DNA of 64,000 bases from Geothermobacter hydrogeniphilus (GCF_002898515.1 NZ_PPFX01000015.1:1-64000), one strand, 5' to 3'. Shown: positions 17,566-29,018, numbered from the stretch's first letter. Translations and numbers: made by a program. The notes: a model not told the origin generated them from the sequence alone.

Positions 17566-18963
17566 ATGCAATCGACCCCTCCCTTGACAATCGAACACCT
17601 TCCCGCGGTCAGGCCCGACCTGGTGGCACTTGGCAACGGTTCGCGCTGGCGGATTGAACGTTGTTCCGCGCGACTGGCCGGGCAGCTTGCTGGTGATCCC
17701 GAGTCCCTGCGCGGGAGAGATCTCTCGATCCTGTTCGCCGGCAGCCAGCCGTCACTGGTCGAACTGTTGCGCGAGGTGGTGGAGAAGGACGCGCTTCTCT
17801 CCGGGGTTGTCCTGCGTCTTCCTGCCGGCGAGACGGTCAACCTGGCACTGGAGCCGCTGGGACTGAGTGATGATTACAGCGGTTACCGGGTCGCCCTGTT
17901 CCTGCAGCAGCACGAGGCTGAACCGCACCGGGAAACCTTCGGCCTGATCGGAAGCAGCCCGGCGATACGCGATGTGCTGCGCAAGATCGAACGTTATGGT
18001 CCGACCGAGGCGGCGGTGGTGGTGACCGGGGAGACCGGGACCGGCAAGGAGCTGGTGGCTGCGGCGCTGCACCGGGCCAGTGAGCGGTGCGATGGCCCGC
18101 TGGTGGCGGTCAATTGCGCGGCGATCAGTTCCGAGTTGCTTGAGTCGGAACTGTTCGGACATGAAAAGGGTGCGTTTACCGGGGCGATCCGCAGCCATCG
18201 CGGTCGCTTCGAACGGGCCGACGGCGGCACCCTGTTTCTCGATGAGGTCGGTGATATGCCGGCCGAGATCCAGGCCAAGTTGTTGCGGGTGCTGGAGACC
18301 GGCTGCATTGAGCGGGTCGGTGCCGAGCGGGAACAGCGGGTCGATGTGCGTGTCGTCTGTGCCACCAACGTGCCGCTGGAGCAGGCGGTCGGGGAAGGGC
18401 GCTTCCGCGCCGACCTCTACCATCGGCTGGCGGTGCTGCGTATCCACCTGCCGCCGTTGCGGGAACGCATCGAGGATATTCCGCCGCTGGTCGACCATTT
18501 CCTGCGGTCCTTCTCGAAAAAATACCGACGGCGTATCGAACGCTTGACGCCCGAGGCTATTTCCCTGCTGCAGGCCTATCTCTGGCCGGGCAATATCCGC
18601 GAGTTGCGCAACGTCCTGGAGCGGGTCTTTATCGAGACCCGGGCCGAGGTGATCGGAGCGCGCGCCTTTGCCGAATGGGTGCGGGAGCGGCAGGCGTTCG
18701 CGGCCGGCGGCCAGTCGCGGTCGGAGGCTCCGATTGTCCCCCCCTATCCCCTGCCGCAGACTGAACGCCTGCTGGAAGCCCCGGCCGAGCTTTCCAGTCG
18801 CGACCGGCACTCCCGTTCCACCTGCCCGGTCGGGTTGACCCGTGAAATGATCCGCGAAGCCCTGGACTATCATCGCGGCAACCTGAGCGCCGCGGCCCGG
18901 CGCCTCGGTGTCCATCGCGCCACGCTCTATCGATACCTGAAAAAACTCGGTATTCAGCGCTAG
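17566..18963 (+). CDS. Sigma-54-dependent enhancer-binding activator
   Basis: This 465-residue transcription activator has a PAS-like N-terminal sensory region (about residues 1-125), an AAA+ domain (about 135-370) with Walker A GETGTGKE, the sigma-54-contacting [13 protein letters not shown] loop, Walker [12 protein letters not shown], and an arginine-finger region, then a C-terminal Fis-type helix-turn-helix ([23 protein letters not shown]). There is no receiver domain, so the signal reaches the PAS-like part directly. No strong SD precedes the ATG at 17566. The next gene downstream (hsp20) has a sigma-54-type promoter with symmetric upstream sites, so a local regulator-target pair is likely. 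Confidence 0.9.
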   Translation: MQSTPPLTIEHLPAVRPDLVALGNGSRWRIERCSARLAGQLAGDPESLRGRDLSILFAGSQPSLVELLREVVEKDALLSGVVLRLPAGETVNLALEPLGLSDDYSGYRVALFLQQHEAEPHRETFGLIGSSPAIRDVLRKIERYGPTEAAVVVTGETGTGKELVAAALHRASERCDGPLVAVNCAAISSELLESELFGHEKGAFTGAIRSHRGRFERADGGTLFLDEVGDMPAEIQAKLLRVLETGCIERVGAEREQRVDVRVVCATNVPLEQAVGEGRFRADLYHRLAVLRIHLPPLRERIEDIPPLVDHFLRSFSKKYRRRIERLTPEAISLLQAYLWPGNIRELRNVLERVFIETRAEVIGARAFAEWVRERQAFAAGGQSRSEAPIVPPYPLPQTERLLEAPAELSSRDRHSRSTCPVGLTREMIREALDYHRGNLSAAARRLGVHRATLYRYLKKLGIQR

Positions 18964-18969
18964 CGGCTG

Positions 18970-19082
18970 AGCCTAAACGCCCATCTGCGGCGTTGCCCTT
19001 CCCCCGCATCAACGACGTACCTTCCGGTACGCCTTATTCTGCAGGGCTGCGGGCGCCTTGCATCTGGGCATTTTTGCCCAGC
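18970..19082. repeat. Palindromic intergenic repeat, copy F
   Basis: AAACGCCCATCTGCGGCGTTGCCC starts this copy and GCGCCTTGCATCTGGGCATT ends it. The core is GACGTACCTTCCGGTACGCC, where the family GTAGC/GCTAC arms are replaced by GTACC/GGTAC with pairing preserved. It lies directly after the activator gene. Confidence 0.7.
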
Positions 19083-19145
19083 CTCGGGAACGTGATTTCC
19101 ATCCTCCTGTCGTTTTCACCTTTCTCTCCACCGGTTTCTGCCTGG

Positions 19146-19205
19146 CTTGCGACGTCGCAGTTGTCGCAACTGTCGCGGCCCGCGACAGCCGGTTGCTGTC
19201 GCAAG
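19146..19205 (+). promoter_or_regulatory. Candidate enhancer: clustered GTCGC inverted repeats
   Basis: Sixty bases bounded by CTTGCGAC and GTCGCAAG hold several overlapping dyads: TGCGACGTCGCA (perfect), AGTTGTCGCAACT (5-bp arms), and TGTCGCGGCCCGCGACA (7-bp arms, 3-base loop, 19171-19187). They lie about 70-130 bp before the sigma-54-type promoter at 19273, the usual place for activator binding sites. I infer that they bind the activator encoded just upstream. Confidence 0.6.
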
Positions 19206-19272
19206 TTGGCCGTCTGATCCGCATCAATTCCATAACATACCGAATTTAAAGTAAAAACATTTTTTAAAAGCC

Positions 19273-19288
19273 TGGCATGACAGTTGTA
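19273..19288 (+). promoter_or_regulatory. Sigma-54-type promoter for the hsp20 genes
   Basis: TGGCATG, four bases, then TTGTA matches the -24/-12 consensus TGGCACG-N4-TTGCA except for two C-to-T changes, with correct GG-to-G spacing. It lies about 70 bp before the first hsp20 start, with an A/T-rich stretch immediately upstream. Confidence 0.65.
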
Positions 19289-19357
19289 ATGCCTCCTGGC
19301 GACAACGCCAACAAGCCTGACGGATCAGGCGAAATCCAACCCAAGGAGGAAAGAGTC

Positions 19358-19807
19358 ATGATCAACTGGAACCTGTTTCGCGAGATGGATCAGATGCGTC
19401 GGGAAATGGATGAGATCTTCAACAGCGTCGGTCTCGGCAGCCTGCTGGAGCCCGCTTTTCTGCCCGGTCTCGGTGCCCGCCGCACGCCCCGTTTCAACCT
19501 GCTCGAAGATGAGAACAACTTCTACCTCAGCGCCCTGCTGCCGGGTGTCGATCCGAAACAGCTGGAGATGAACGTGGTCGGCAACAGCCTGACCCTGAGC
19601 GGCGAGCGGCCCGAGCAGGTGGCTGACGTCAACGCGACCTGGCATCGTCGTGAGCGGGGAGCGGGCAAGTTCCTGCGCACCATCGAGCTGCCGGCGGACG
19701 TCAATCCCAACAAGGTTTCGGCGACCTACAAGAATGGTGTGCTGGATGTCACTCTGCCGAAAGCCGAGGCGGCCAAGCCGAAGCAGATCGCCATTAAGGT
19801 CGCCTGA
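19358..19807 (+). CDS. Small heat shock protein, Hsp20/alpha-crystallin family (1)
   Basis: This 149-residue cytoplasmic holdase chaperone has an N-terminal arm MINWNLFREMDQMRREMDEIF, then an alpha-crystallin domain (about residues 45-145) including the conserved YKNGVLDVTLPKAEAAKPKQIAIKV end. AAGGAGGAAAG gives a perfect SD for the ATG at 19358; the longer open frame upstream covers the promoter and was not used. A second hsp20 gene follows 51 bp later and clpB after a terminator, so the block is a disaggregation and holding set. Confidence 0.92.
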   Translation: MINWNLFREMDQMRREMDEIFNSVGLGSLLEPAFLPGLGARRTPRFNLLEDENNFYLSALLPGVDPKQLEMNVVGNSLTLSGERPEQVADVNATWHRRERGAGKFLRTIELPADVNPNKVSATYKNGVLDVTLPKAEAAKPKQIAIKVA

Positions 19808-19858
19808 GAGCAGAAAATTTTCGACCAGTAACCTGAAAATACTTTAAGGAGTAGAGCC

Positions 19859-20251
19859 ATGACTGATAAAAATCTGACCGTTCAGAACGAGAAGAGCCTG
19901 GCAACTGGAGACAACCTGCGTGAGCGCTATGTGGCTCCCGCCGTTGATATCTTCGAGACCGATGAAGGATTGACCTTCATGGCCGACGTGCCGGGCATGA
20001 GCAAGGACGATCTGCGGGTTGACATCAACAACGGTATCCTGACCATTGAAGGCAGGGCCGGTTCGGAAACCCCGGGTAAACGGATTTACAGTGAATTCGC
20101 TCCGGCCGGCTATTATCGCCAGTTCCATCTGCCCGAACTGCTCGATGGTGACAAGGCGCAGGCCGAACTCCAAGCGGGGGTGCTGACCCTGCACCTGCCG
20201 AAGGTCGAGGCGGCCCGGCCGAAGCGGATCGAGATCAAGACGATCCACTGA
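19859..20251 (+). CDS. Small heat shock protein, Hsp20/alpha-crystallin family (2)
   Basis: This 130-residue Hsp20 has an alpha-crystallin domain (about residues 25-128; YVAPAVDIFETDEGLTFMADVPGM, GIL motif, LPKVEAARPKRIEIK). It is divergent from the first copy, so this is not a recent duplication, and paired sHsps often form mixed assemblies. An AAGGAG SD lies before the ATG. It is probably cotranscribed with the first hsp20 gene from the sigma-54-type promoter and ends at a double hairpin. Confidence 0.92.
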   Translation: MTDKNLTVQNEKSLATGDNLRERYVAPAVDIFETDEGLTFMADVPGMSKDDLRVDINNGILTIEGRAGSETPGKRIYSEFAPAGYYRQFHLPELLDGDKAQAELQAGVLTLHLPKVEAARPKRIEIKTIH

Positions 20252-20258
20252 TCTCCCC

Positions 20259-20338
20259 GCAGCCTGCCGGACTTGTCTGATCGCAGGTCCGGCAGGCTGC
20301 CAGGCCGGTTGTCGGATGGCGCCGGCCCTTTTTTTTGG
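20259..20338 (+). terminator. Tandem hairpins ending the hsp20 operon
   Basis: The first hairpin is a perfect 14-bp stem (20259-20272 with 20287-20300). The second is GGCCGG (20303-20308) with CCGGCC (20322-20327), followed by C and a run of eight or more T, a classical intrinsic terminator that separates hsp20 from clpB. Confidence 0.85.
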
Positions 20339-20371
20339 TAATCTTTTCAGGACTTTTTCAAAGAGGTGACT

Positions 20372-22969
<2,598 letters not shown>

Positions 22970-22971
22970 TG

Positions 22972-23133
22972 CCTGAATCAGTGAGCCCCTTGTCGGCGGA
23001 CAGCACAAGTCATTGATCTGCCTGAGCTTCCCAAAAATCACCAGCGAACCTATGGGTGCGCTTCAGATTTTTGAAAATCTCATTCAGGCCAAGCACTTGC
23101 ACTTTCCATCCAACAGGAACTCACTGATTCAGG
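22972..23133 (+). mobile_element. 162-bp MITE-like element, copy 2, at the clpB stop
   Basis: This copy is the same length and has the same 13-bp perfect terminal inverted repeats as copy 1. It is flanked by a perfect 5-bp duplication TAATG (22967-22971 and 23134-23138). The TAA of the left duplication is the clpB stop codon, so the insertion left the protein intact but may have displaced or replaced its terminator. Confidence 0.92.
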
Positions 23134-23246
23134 TAATGGCCATATATATGATTTTATTAAAGAAAAGTCTTGCCAGGTCGATAAGGAGTTTGTAGGCTGA
23201 TGCAGTTGATGGTTTCTGCTTTCGGAGGGGAATGAAGGGAGCGTGC

Positions 23247-24101
23247 ATGGCTCAGCGCAAGCGCTTCGGAGAAATTCTGGTCGAGGCCGGGATTCTCAGC
23301 GAAAAAACCCTGCAGACGGCTCTTGCCCGACAGCGGGAAAGCGGTCGCCATCTAGGTCAGATCCTGGAGGAACACGGGATCGTCACCGAGCGGGACATCA
23401 GTATCGTCCTGGCTCGTCAGTTCGGATTGAAGACGGTCAAGGAGATCTGTCACCATCGATTCCCGCGCGAAGTTCTCGCCCTGGTCGACGGTGATGAGGC
23501 ACTGAAGAAACTGATTTTCCCGCTCAAGGTCGAGGGGCGGAAGCTGCATCTGGCGATGGTCAATCCCCTTGACATGCAGACCATCGATGAGCTCGGTTTT
23601 CGTACCGGATTGAGCATCGCTCCCTGCGTGACCACCCGCAGCGAGATTGTCGATGCCGTCGATCGGCACTACCGGGGGCGCCAGCCGAGGGATCTGCAGA
23701 CCTGGTGGACGGTGCTGGTGGTGGATGACCAGGAGCTGGTGCGTTGTGCCATCGCGGCGGCGATGGAAAGGGCCGGCTACCGGGTGTTGCAGGCCAACAA
23801 CGGTGCTGAGGGGATCAAGGTGGCGATGACCAGAATGCCGCACCTTATTGTTTCCGACACCATCATGCCGCAGCTCAGCGGCGATGCCATGTTCCGCAGT
23901 CTGCAGAGCAATCCGCGCACGCGAAAAATCCCGGTGATCGGTCTTTCCTCCAAAAGTGCCCCCGAAGAAGAGGCGCGGGTCCTCGATCTCGGCTACTTTG
24001 ATTTCATCGCCAAGCCGATCAATGCGATACGTCTGCAGGCGCGTGTCCGGCGGGCGCTCAAGTTTGTCTACGGCGACAACCCGCCGCCGCGCCTGGACTG
24101 A
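23247..24101 (+). CDS. MshEN-domain / receiver-domain fusion protein
   Basis: This 284-residue cytoplasmic protein carries an N-terminal MshEN (GspE N-terminal) domain (about residues 1-140: RFGEILVEAGILSEKTLQTALARQ, LARQFGLKTV, and PLDMQTIDELGF), known in pilus and secretion ATPases to bind cyclic di-GMP. A receiver domain follows (about 155-275) with VVDDQ, phosphoacceptor Asp in LIVSDTIMPQ and Lys in FIAKPI. There is no output domain beyond these. Two starts are possible: 23232 (GGAGGGG too close) and 23247 (AAGGGAG at good spacing, chosen). It may tie phosphorelay signals to cyclic di-GMP or to pili. It follows the mobile element. Confidence 0.8.
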   Translation: MAQRKRFGEILVEAGILSEKTLQTALARQRESGRHLGQILEEHGIVTERDISIVLARQFGLKTVKEICHHRFPREVLALVDGDEALKKLIFPLKVEGRKLHLAMVNPLDMQTIDELGFRTGLSIAPCVTTRSEIVDAVDRHYRGRQPRDLQTWWTVLVVDDQELVRCAIAAAMERAGYRVLQANNGAEGIKVAMTRMPHLIVSDTIMPQLSGDAMFRSLQSNPRTRKIPVIGLSSKSAPEEEARVLDLGYFDFIAKPINAIRLQARVRRALKFVYGDNPPPRLD

Positions 24102-24117
24102 AACGGGACGAAAATGA

Positions 24118-24164
24118 TTGCTATTGTCTCGTGGCCGGCTATAATATGACCAACTGAGTCAGTT
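24118..24164 (+). promoter_or_regulatory. Promoter with operator-like dyad
   Basis: TTGCTA (24118-24123), a 16-bp spacer and TATAAT (24140-24145) form a good sigma-70 promoter. A perfect 13-bp dyad, AACTGAGTCAGTT (24152-24164), covers the expected transcription start, the position of a simple repressor operator. It drives the small thioredoxin-like gene at 24189. Confidence 0.65.
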
Positions 24165-24188
24165 ATCTGACAGGGAGGTGTCATCCTC

Positions 24189-24464
24189 ATGCGTATCGAT
24201 ATTCTCTGCAAACCCGATTGTGGCCAGCGTTGTGAACGGACCCTGGAAAATGTGCGCCATGTTCTTGAGGACCTGGCCGTGAATGCCGAGGTTCACGTTT
24301 ACCGGGATCGGCGCAAGATGATCGATAACCGGGTCTACGTGTCCCCGGCCCTGGTTCTCGACGATAACCTGCGGATTGCCGGACGGGTGCCTGAACCGGC
24401 TGAAATTCGCAGTATGATCATTGAACGACCACGTTACCGGCGGCGTCTGTCGGATGTTGCCTGA
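24189..24464 (+). CDS. Small thioredoxin-fold protein
   Basis: This 91-residue protein has a thioredoxin/glutaredoxin-like layout: first strand MRIDILCKPDC, a helix, then a strand ending in VSPALVLDDNLRIAG, where the Ser-Pro resembles the cis-Pro loop of thioredoxin folds. Cys7, Cys11 and Cys15 form a CxxxCxxxC cluster instead of CxxC. This is unusual: it could bind metal or be a redox site. GGGAGG precedes the start. The gene stands alone between its promoter and a strong terminator. Function is not known from sequence. Confidence 0.6.
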   Translation: MRIDILCKPDCGQRCERTLENVRHVLEDLAVNAEVHVYRDRRKMIDNRVYVSPALVLDDNLRIAGRVPEPAEIRSMIIERPRYRRRLSDVA

Positions 24465-24509
24465 TCGTTCCGGCCCGCCTGTCAGCGGCCGGTTTCCGAC
24501 ACGTCGAAT

Positions 24510-24546
24510 AAAGCCCCCCGGCTATACACCGGGGGGCTTTACTTTT
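24510..24546 (+). terminator. Intrinsic terminator
   Basis: A perfect 12-bp stem, AAAGCCCCCCGG with CCGGGGGGCTTT around a 7-base loop, is followed by ACTTTT. It lies 45 bp after the thioredoxin-like gene. Confidence 0.9.
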
Positions 24547-24618
24547 GGGGCCCGCTCGGTTAATTTCGTTCCACTCCCCGGCAATGAAGGAAAGAGAAAG
24601 AGGAGCCCGGACGGATCG

Positions 24619-25980
24619 ATGGCCACCTTGCTGCTGATAGATGATGTCGAGCTGTTTCTGCAACTCGAAAAATCCTTTCTCCAGGAGAGCGGTCACGAAA
24701 TCCTGACCCGGACCTCCGCCGCCGAGGTTCTGACTGAACTTCCCCTGCTTGAACCCGACCTGATTCTGCTCGATCTCTACATGCCCGATCTTGACGGTGA
24801 TGATTTCTGCCGCCGGTTGCGCAGTGATGAACGCTGGCAGCGACTGCCGGTGATCATGGTCACCGCCGGCGGCAAGGAGGAGGAGATCCGCCGCTGCCTT
24901 GAAGCCGGTTGCGACGACTATCTCACCAAGCCGGTCAACAAGAATGAGCTGCTGGAGAAAGTCGAGCGCCTGCTCGGCGGGTTGCGGCACCGGACCGCGG
25001 AGCGGGTCGCGGCATCGTTGCGCGTGCGCCTGCAGCAGCGGGACAAGAGCCTCAGTGCCACCGTCGGTGATGTCTCCCGCAACGGCATTTATGTCCGCAG
25101 CCGCACCGAACTGGCGATCGGCAGTCTGGTCGAGATCCTGCTTGAACTGCCGACCGGTGACCAGCTGCAGGTCCTCGGCAAGGTGAAGCGGGTCACGCCC
25201 GGCGCCGAGGCCGGCATGGGGATCTATTTCATCCACCCCGAGCCGCAGGGGATTGCCGCCCTGGAGAGCTATCTTCAGCAGCAGGCGTCAGCCGCGGAGC
25301 AGCCATCGCCCCACGTGCCGGACAGGCGGACAGAACCCGAGGCCGACTTGTCGGTCGAGGAGCTGCGTCGGCAGAACGCCGACCTGCTGGCGCGGATCAG
25401 GGAGCTCGAAGAGGAAAACCGCGAATTCGCTGAACAGCTGATCCAGAGCGAGGATGTCAACAACAACCTGACCAACCTCTATATCGCCTCTTCGCGGCTG
25501 CATTCGGTACTCGATCGCGAGCAGGTGATCGAGATCATCAAGGAAGTGGTGATCAATTTCGTCGGTGCCGAGAAATTCGCCCTGCTGTTGTGGAACAAGC
25601 AGGAAAATTGCCTGCTTTTCGAGGCCGGCGAAGGGTTCGAAAGCGACGAGTTTCCTGCTGTCGCCGCCGGCGAGGGGATTGTCGGCGGGGCCTTCGAAAG
25701 TGGGGAAACCTATCTGCAGGAGGGGGTGGTGACCGCCGGTTCCGACGATCCGCTTCGGCCGCTGGTCGCCATTCCGCTCAAGATTCACGATGAAGTGATG
25801 GGGGTGCTGGCGGTTTACCAGCTGTTCGTGCAGAAGGAATCCTTCGCCCCGGTTGACCACCAGCTGTTCTCGATGATGGCCGAGCACGCCGCCACCGCCC
25901 TCTTCTCGGCGACCCTCTACGGCCAGTCCGAACGCAAGCGCAAAACCTATCAGGGGATGATGGACCTGCTGCTCAAGTAG
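24619..25980 (+). CDS. Receiver-PilZ-coiled coil-GAF signalling protein
   Basis: This 453-residue cytoplasmic protein has a receiver domain (about 1-120; phosphoacceptor Asp in LILLDLYMPDLDG, Lys in YLTKPVNK), a PilZ-like domain (about 125-215; VRLQQRDKSLSATVGDVSRNGIYVRS), a coiled coil (about 240-280) and a GAF domain (about 290-440). The DVSRNG motif matches the PilZ DxSxxG element, and an Arg-containing stretch lies before it, so cyclic di-GMP binding is plausible. No enzymatic output is present. The start at 24619 (MATLLLIDD) has a GAGGAG rather far upstream. Its 3' end overlaps the convergent radical SAM gene by 8 bp. Confidence 0.8.
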   Translation: MATLLLIDDVELFLQLEKSFLQESGHEILTRTSAAEVLTELPLLEPDLILLDLYMPDLDGDDFCRRLRSDERWQRLPVIMVTAGGKEEEIRRCLEAGCDDYLTKPVNKNELLEKVERLLGGLRHRTAERVAASLRVRLQQRDKSLSATVGDVSRNGIYVRSRTELAIGSLVEILLELPTGDQLQVLGKVKRVTPGAEAGMGIYFIHPEPQGIAALESYLQQQASAAEQPSPHVPDRRTEPEADLSVEELRRQNADLLARIRELEEENREFAEQLIQSEDVNNNLTNLYIASSRLHSVLDREQVIEIIKEVVINFVGAEKFALLLWNKQENCLLFEAGEGFESDEFPAVAAGEGIVGGAFESGETYLQEGVVTAGSDDPLRPLVAIPLKIHDEVMGVLAVYQLFVQKESFAPVDHQLFSMMAEHAATALFSATLYGQSERKRKTYQGMMDLLLK

Positions 25981-27862
25981 GCGGCATCTGTTCCAGCAAT
26001 CCTTCCGCGACCGCGAAATCGACCAGTTCCATGCCTTCACGCGGGGCAATGCTGCCGGCGAAGATTTCAGCCGGGCTGCGTCGGCCGTCACAGTTCTGCA
26101 ACAGTTTCAGGAAATCCTCCTCCAGCGATTCACACCAGACTTCATTTTGTCGCCTGACGAAGAGCGCCACCGAGCCGACCGGCCGCAGCAGTTCGCCGAT
26201 GGCTCTCAGGTCGGCCCCTTCAAGGTCGAGCAGATCGACGATTTCGTAGTGGAAGGGGACCAGTCGGACCCCCGGTGCCAGGGACCAGGGGGTGTCCCAT
26301 GCCTGTTCTTTCTGCAATGGTCGCGAAGGAGGGAGGACTTCATCGCCGAGGTGGGCCTCGGCGTAGTGAAAGTGGTAGCGCAGCAGGTCGAGGGCGGCGG
26401 GCAGAAGTTCGGGATGCCCCCGTTTGAGCAGCAGGTGCTGGATGAAGCTCTCCTGCATCGCCAGAACCTCGGCGCTGCTCCAGGTTTCGGTGGCCAGCAG
26501 CGCGTCGCGGTAGAGCCCCTGGTCCTGCTGCAGCCAGTTGGCGAAATCGGTAAAGAAATTGACCGCCTCGATCTGCAGCGAGCGCAGCAGGGTCGGCAGC
26601 AGGCCGACCGCCCTGCCGGTGTTGTAGAACAGGTCGACGGCGGCGGCGAGTTCGCGGCATCGTTCCAGCTTCGCCCGCGGCAGGTCCGGAGTGGCGAGGA
26701 CTTCGTAAGGCGGTTCGGGTTGGTGGCGGATGCCCTCGGTGGTGGCGCGTGCCGCAAGTTGGGTGCCCGGCAGGATCGCCAGCGGAAAAATATCGAGGTG
26801 GTTGGGGGCGAACTGCAGGGCGAAATCGAGGCTGCGGCAGAAGCCTGCAAGGTTGTCACCGGGCAGGCCGTAGATCAGGTCGAGGCCGAAGGTGATGCCT
26901 TCGGCGTTGAGTAGATTTATCGCCCGGCTGAAAACTTCCGGATCGAAGGGGCGGTGAACCCGGCGCAGGATCTCGGCGTGGGCGGACTGCAGGCCGACCT
27001 GGACCGAGCAGTCGACCTCGGCCAGCAGCGCGACGGTTTCCCGGTCGAGGAAATCAGCCTTGGCTTCGAGATGGAAGTGGATGCCCCGGCCGTGGTCAGC
27101 CAGCAGTCGCAGCAGTTGTTTGCCGCGCGCGGGCGGGAAATTGAAGGTCGAATCGAGAACCCAGACTTGGCTGACCCCCCGGCGTTGAAACAGTTCCAGT
27201 TCGGCGACCAGCCGTTCTTCCGGCAGGGGGCGGACCTGGTGGTGTCCGCCGGAATCGAAGCAGAAATCGCAGCCGAAGGTACAGCCGCGGGCGGTTTCCC
27301 AGAGAACACCGCCTTCTGTGGTCGGTTGCAGCAGGCCGCACAACCAGGGGGAATCGGCTTGGATGGAGAGCTGGCGCATTGTTTTGTCAGGGTTGGAGAC
27401 AACCCCACCCGGTCCCATCAGGGTCATACCGGGCAGTCGCCGCCAGTCATCACCGGCGGCGAGAGCCAGAACCAGATCGGAGAAGTGTTTTTCCCCTTCT
27501 CCGGGAATCACCAGGTCGCAGGTTTTCTGCTCCAGGATTGTAGCAGCCCTGGCGGTAGCCTCCGGGCCGCCGCAGGCAATCAGTGTCTGTGGACTGCGGT
27601 TGCGGATTTCGGTACAGAGAGCCGTGAGGATATTGTAGTTCCAGAGATAGGTCGGCAGCGCCAGCAGGTCGACCCGTTCAGCCAGGATACGATCGGCCAT
27701 GGTCGCAACCGGCTGGTCCGGATAAAAATCAAGCAGCCGGCAGCCTGCCCGGATCCTCTGCGGAAGAGCAGCGGCCAGGCAGCCGGCGGCGAGGCTGACC
27801 GCCTGGGCGGAACGGCGGACGTGCAGGGTGGCGAAGGTGATGGCCGGGCAGCTATGCCTCAT
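25973..27862 (-). CDS. B12-binding-domain radical SAM protein
   Basis: This 629-residue protein has an N-terminal cobalamin-binding-like Rossmann region (about residues 1-140; CGGPEAT, VIPGEGE), a radical SAM core with the cluster motif ARGCTFGCDFC (Cys194, Cys198, Cys201), and a long C-terminal domain of the DUF4080 type. The family is widespread but its substrate is unknown. The ATG overlaps the end of the patatin gene by 11 bp, so the two are cotranscribed. Confidence 0.85.
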   Translation of the reverse strand: MRHSCPAITFATLHVRRSAQAVSLAAGCLAAALPQRIRAGCRLLDFYPDQPVATMADRILAERVDLLALPTYLWNYNILTALCTEIRNRSPQTLIACGGPEATARAATILEQKTCDLVIPGEGEKHFSDLVLALAAGDDWRRLPGMTLMGPGGVVSNPDKTMRQLSIQADSPWLCGLLQPTTEGGVLWETARGCTFGCDFCFDSGGHHQVRPLPEERLVAELELFQRRGVSQVWVLDSTFNFPPARGKQLLRLLADHGRGIHFHLEAKADFLDRETVALLAEVDCSVQVGLQSAHAEILRRVHRPFDPEVFSRAINLLNAEGITFGLDLIYGLPGDNLAGFCRSLDFALQFAPNHLDIFPLAILPGTQLAARATTEGIRHQPEPPYEVLATPDLPRAKLERCRELAAAVDLFYNTGRAVGLLPTLLRSLQIEAVNFFTDFANWLQQDQGLYRDALLATETWSSAEVLAMQESFIQHLLLKRGHPELLPAALDLLRYHFHYAEAHLGDEVLPPSRPLQKEQAWDTPWSLAPGVRLVPFHYEIVDLLDLEGADLRAIGELLRPVGSVALFVRRQNEVWCESLEEDFLKLLQNCDGRRSPAEIFAGSIAPREGMELVDFAVAEGLLEQMPPT

Positions 27863-29012
27863 GGTTCTCTCCTTCCGTCCCGGCGGGCTGGTTCGGGTTA
27901 TTGAAGAGGTCCTGCAGTCGCGTCAGCCGGGTGTTGATCTGATGCCGGGAGAAGATACGCGCCAGTTCCGGAAGGCGATTGTTGAGCTGCCCCAGGGTCA
28001 ATTGATAACCGTAGGCCATGGTCTGGTTGCGGGCCTTTTGGCTCATCGGACTCTGGAAGAAGAGCAGTGATTCTTCCGGCCCCGGTTCGATCAGGATGAT
28101 GTCGACATCCGGATGTTCGCGTCGGTAGGTTTCCATTGCCAGCTCCAGTTTCTCCCGGCTCTCGATGCGTTGCGACTGTTCCCAGGCGACGCCGATGCCG
28201 AGTTTGGCAATACTGGTGCAATGGCCGTAGGAAAGGGACGGCAGACAGATTCGAGCCGGGTCGTTGACCATTGGTACTCGTGGGTTGATCAGCACGATCA
28301 GTTTGGCTCCCTGTTCGATGGCGATGTCAATATGGGTGACGCGACCGATGTTGCCGTCGATGTAATAGCGGCCGCCGATACGGTGCGGGCGGAAGAAGAA
28401 AGGGATGGCGCTGGAGGCGGTGATCGCCTGGCAGATATGAACATTGCGGTAGCCGTCGCTGCCGAAGACGACCCGCTTGCCGTTGTCGAGGTCATAGCTG
28501 GGGATGAACAGGGGACGTTCCAGTTCGCGGAAGTCGTCGCACAGCCCTTCCTGGCGGAAGGAGCGGCAGAGATAGTCCTGCATCGGCCCGAGGGAAAAAA
28601 GTCCGGCCGGAAACTGTTCCTGCAGGAGGTATGGCAGCTCCTGCAGGCTGAAATTTGAACGATTGCTTCGATAACTGCGGAAGATGCGGACGCTGTTGGC
28701 GAACAGCTTCCAGCAACTGCCGAGCATCGTCAGGGTGTCGAGACGGTAGATGTCGCGTCGTCGCCAGTTGAAGACGGTCTGTTCATCGTTGCTGATGGCA
28801 GCAAAGAGGCTGGCCGGAGAAACGTTGTTGGCTATCAGACTGGCGATGACCGAGCCGGCGCTGACGCCGACGAAGAGATCGAATCGGTTGACGTTGAAGC
28901 CGTCTTCGAACAACTGGTCAAGGACGGTCAGACAGCCTATTTCGTAGGCCGCTCCCATGATGCCGCCGCCGGCGAGAACCAGGGCGGTTTTTTGTCTGCG
29001 TTTCGCCGTCAC
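27852..29012 (-). CDS. Patatin-like phospholipase
   Basis: This 386-residue lipid acyl hydrolase of the RssA/patatin type has an oxyanion-hole loop GGGIMG (residues 15-20), nucleophile elbow GVSAGS (Ser near residue 52) and catalytic Asp in DGNIGR (near residue 220). There is no signal peptide, so it acts in the cytoplasm or at the inner membrane. It begins with GTG at 29012, 6 bp after the preceding gene's stop, and overlaps the radical SAM gene at its end, giving a three-gene minus-strand operon. Confidence 0.85.
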   Translation of the reverse strand: MTAKRRQKTALVLAGGGIMGAAYEIGCLTVLDQLFEDGFNVNRFDLFVGVSAGSVIASLIANNVSPASLFAAISNDEQTVFNWRRRDIYRLDTLTMLGSCWKLFANSVRIFRSYRSNRSNFSLQELPYLLQEQFPAGLFSLGPMQDYLCRSFRQEGLCDDFRELERPLFIPSYDLDNGKRVVFGSDGYRNVHICQAITASSAIPFFFRPHRIGGRYYIDGNIGRVTHIDIAIEQGAKLIVLINPRVPMVNDPARICLPSLSYGHCTSIAKLGIGVAWEQSQRIESREKLELAMETYRREHPDVDIILIEPGPEESLLFFQSPMSQKARNQTMAYGYQLTLGQLNNRLPELARIFSRHQINTRLTRLQDLFNNPNQPAGTEGENHEA

Positions 29013-29018
29013 CTTGGC

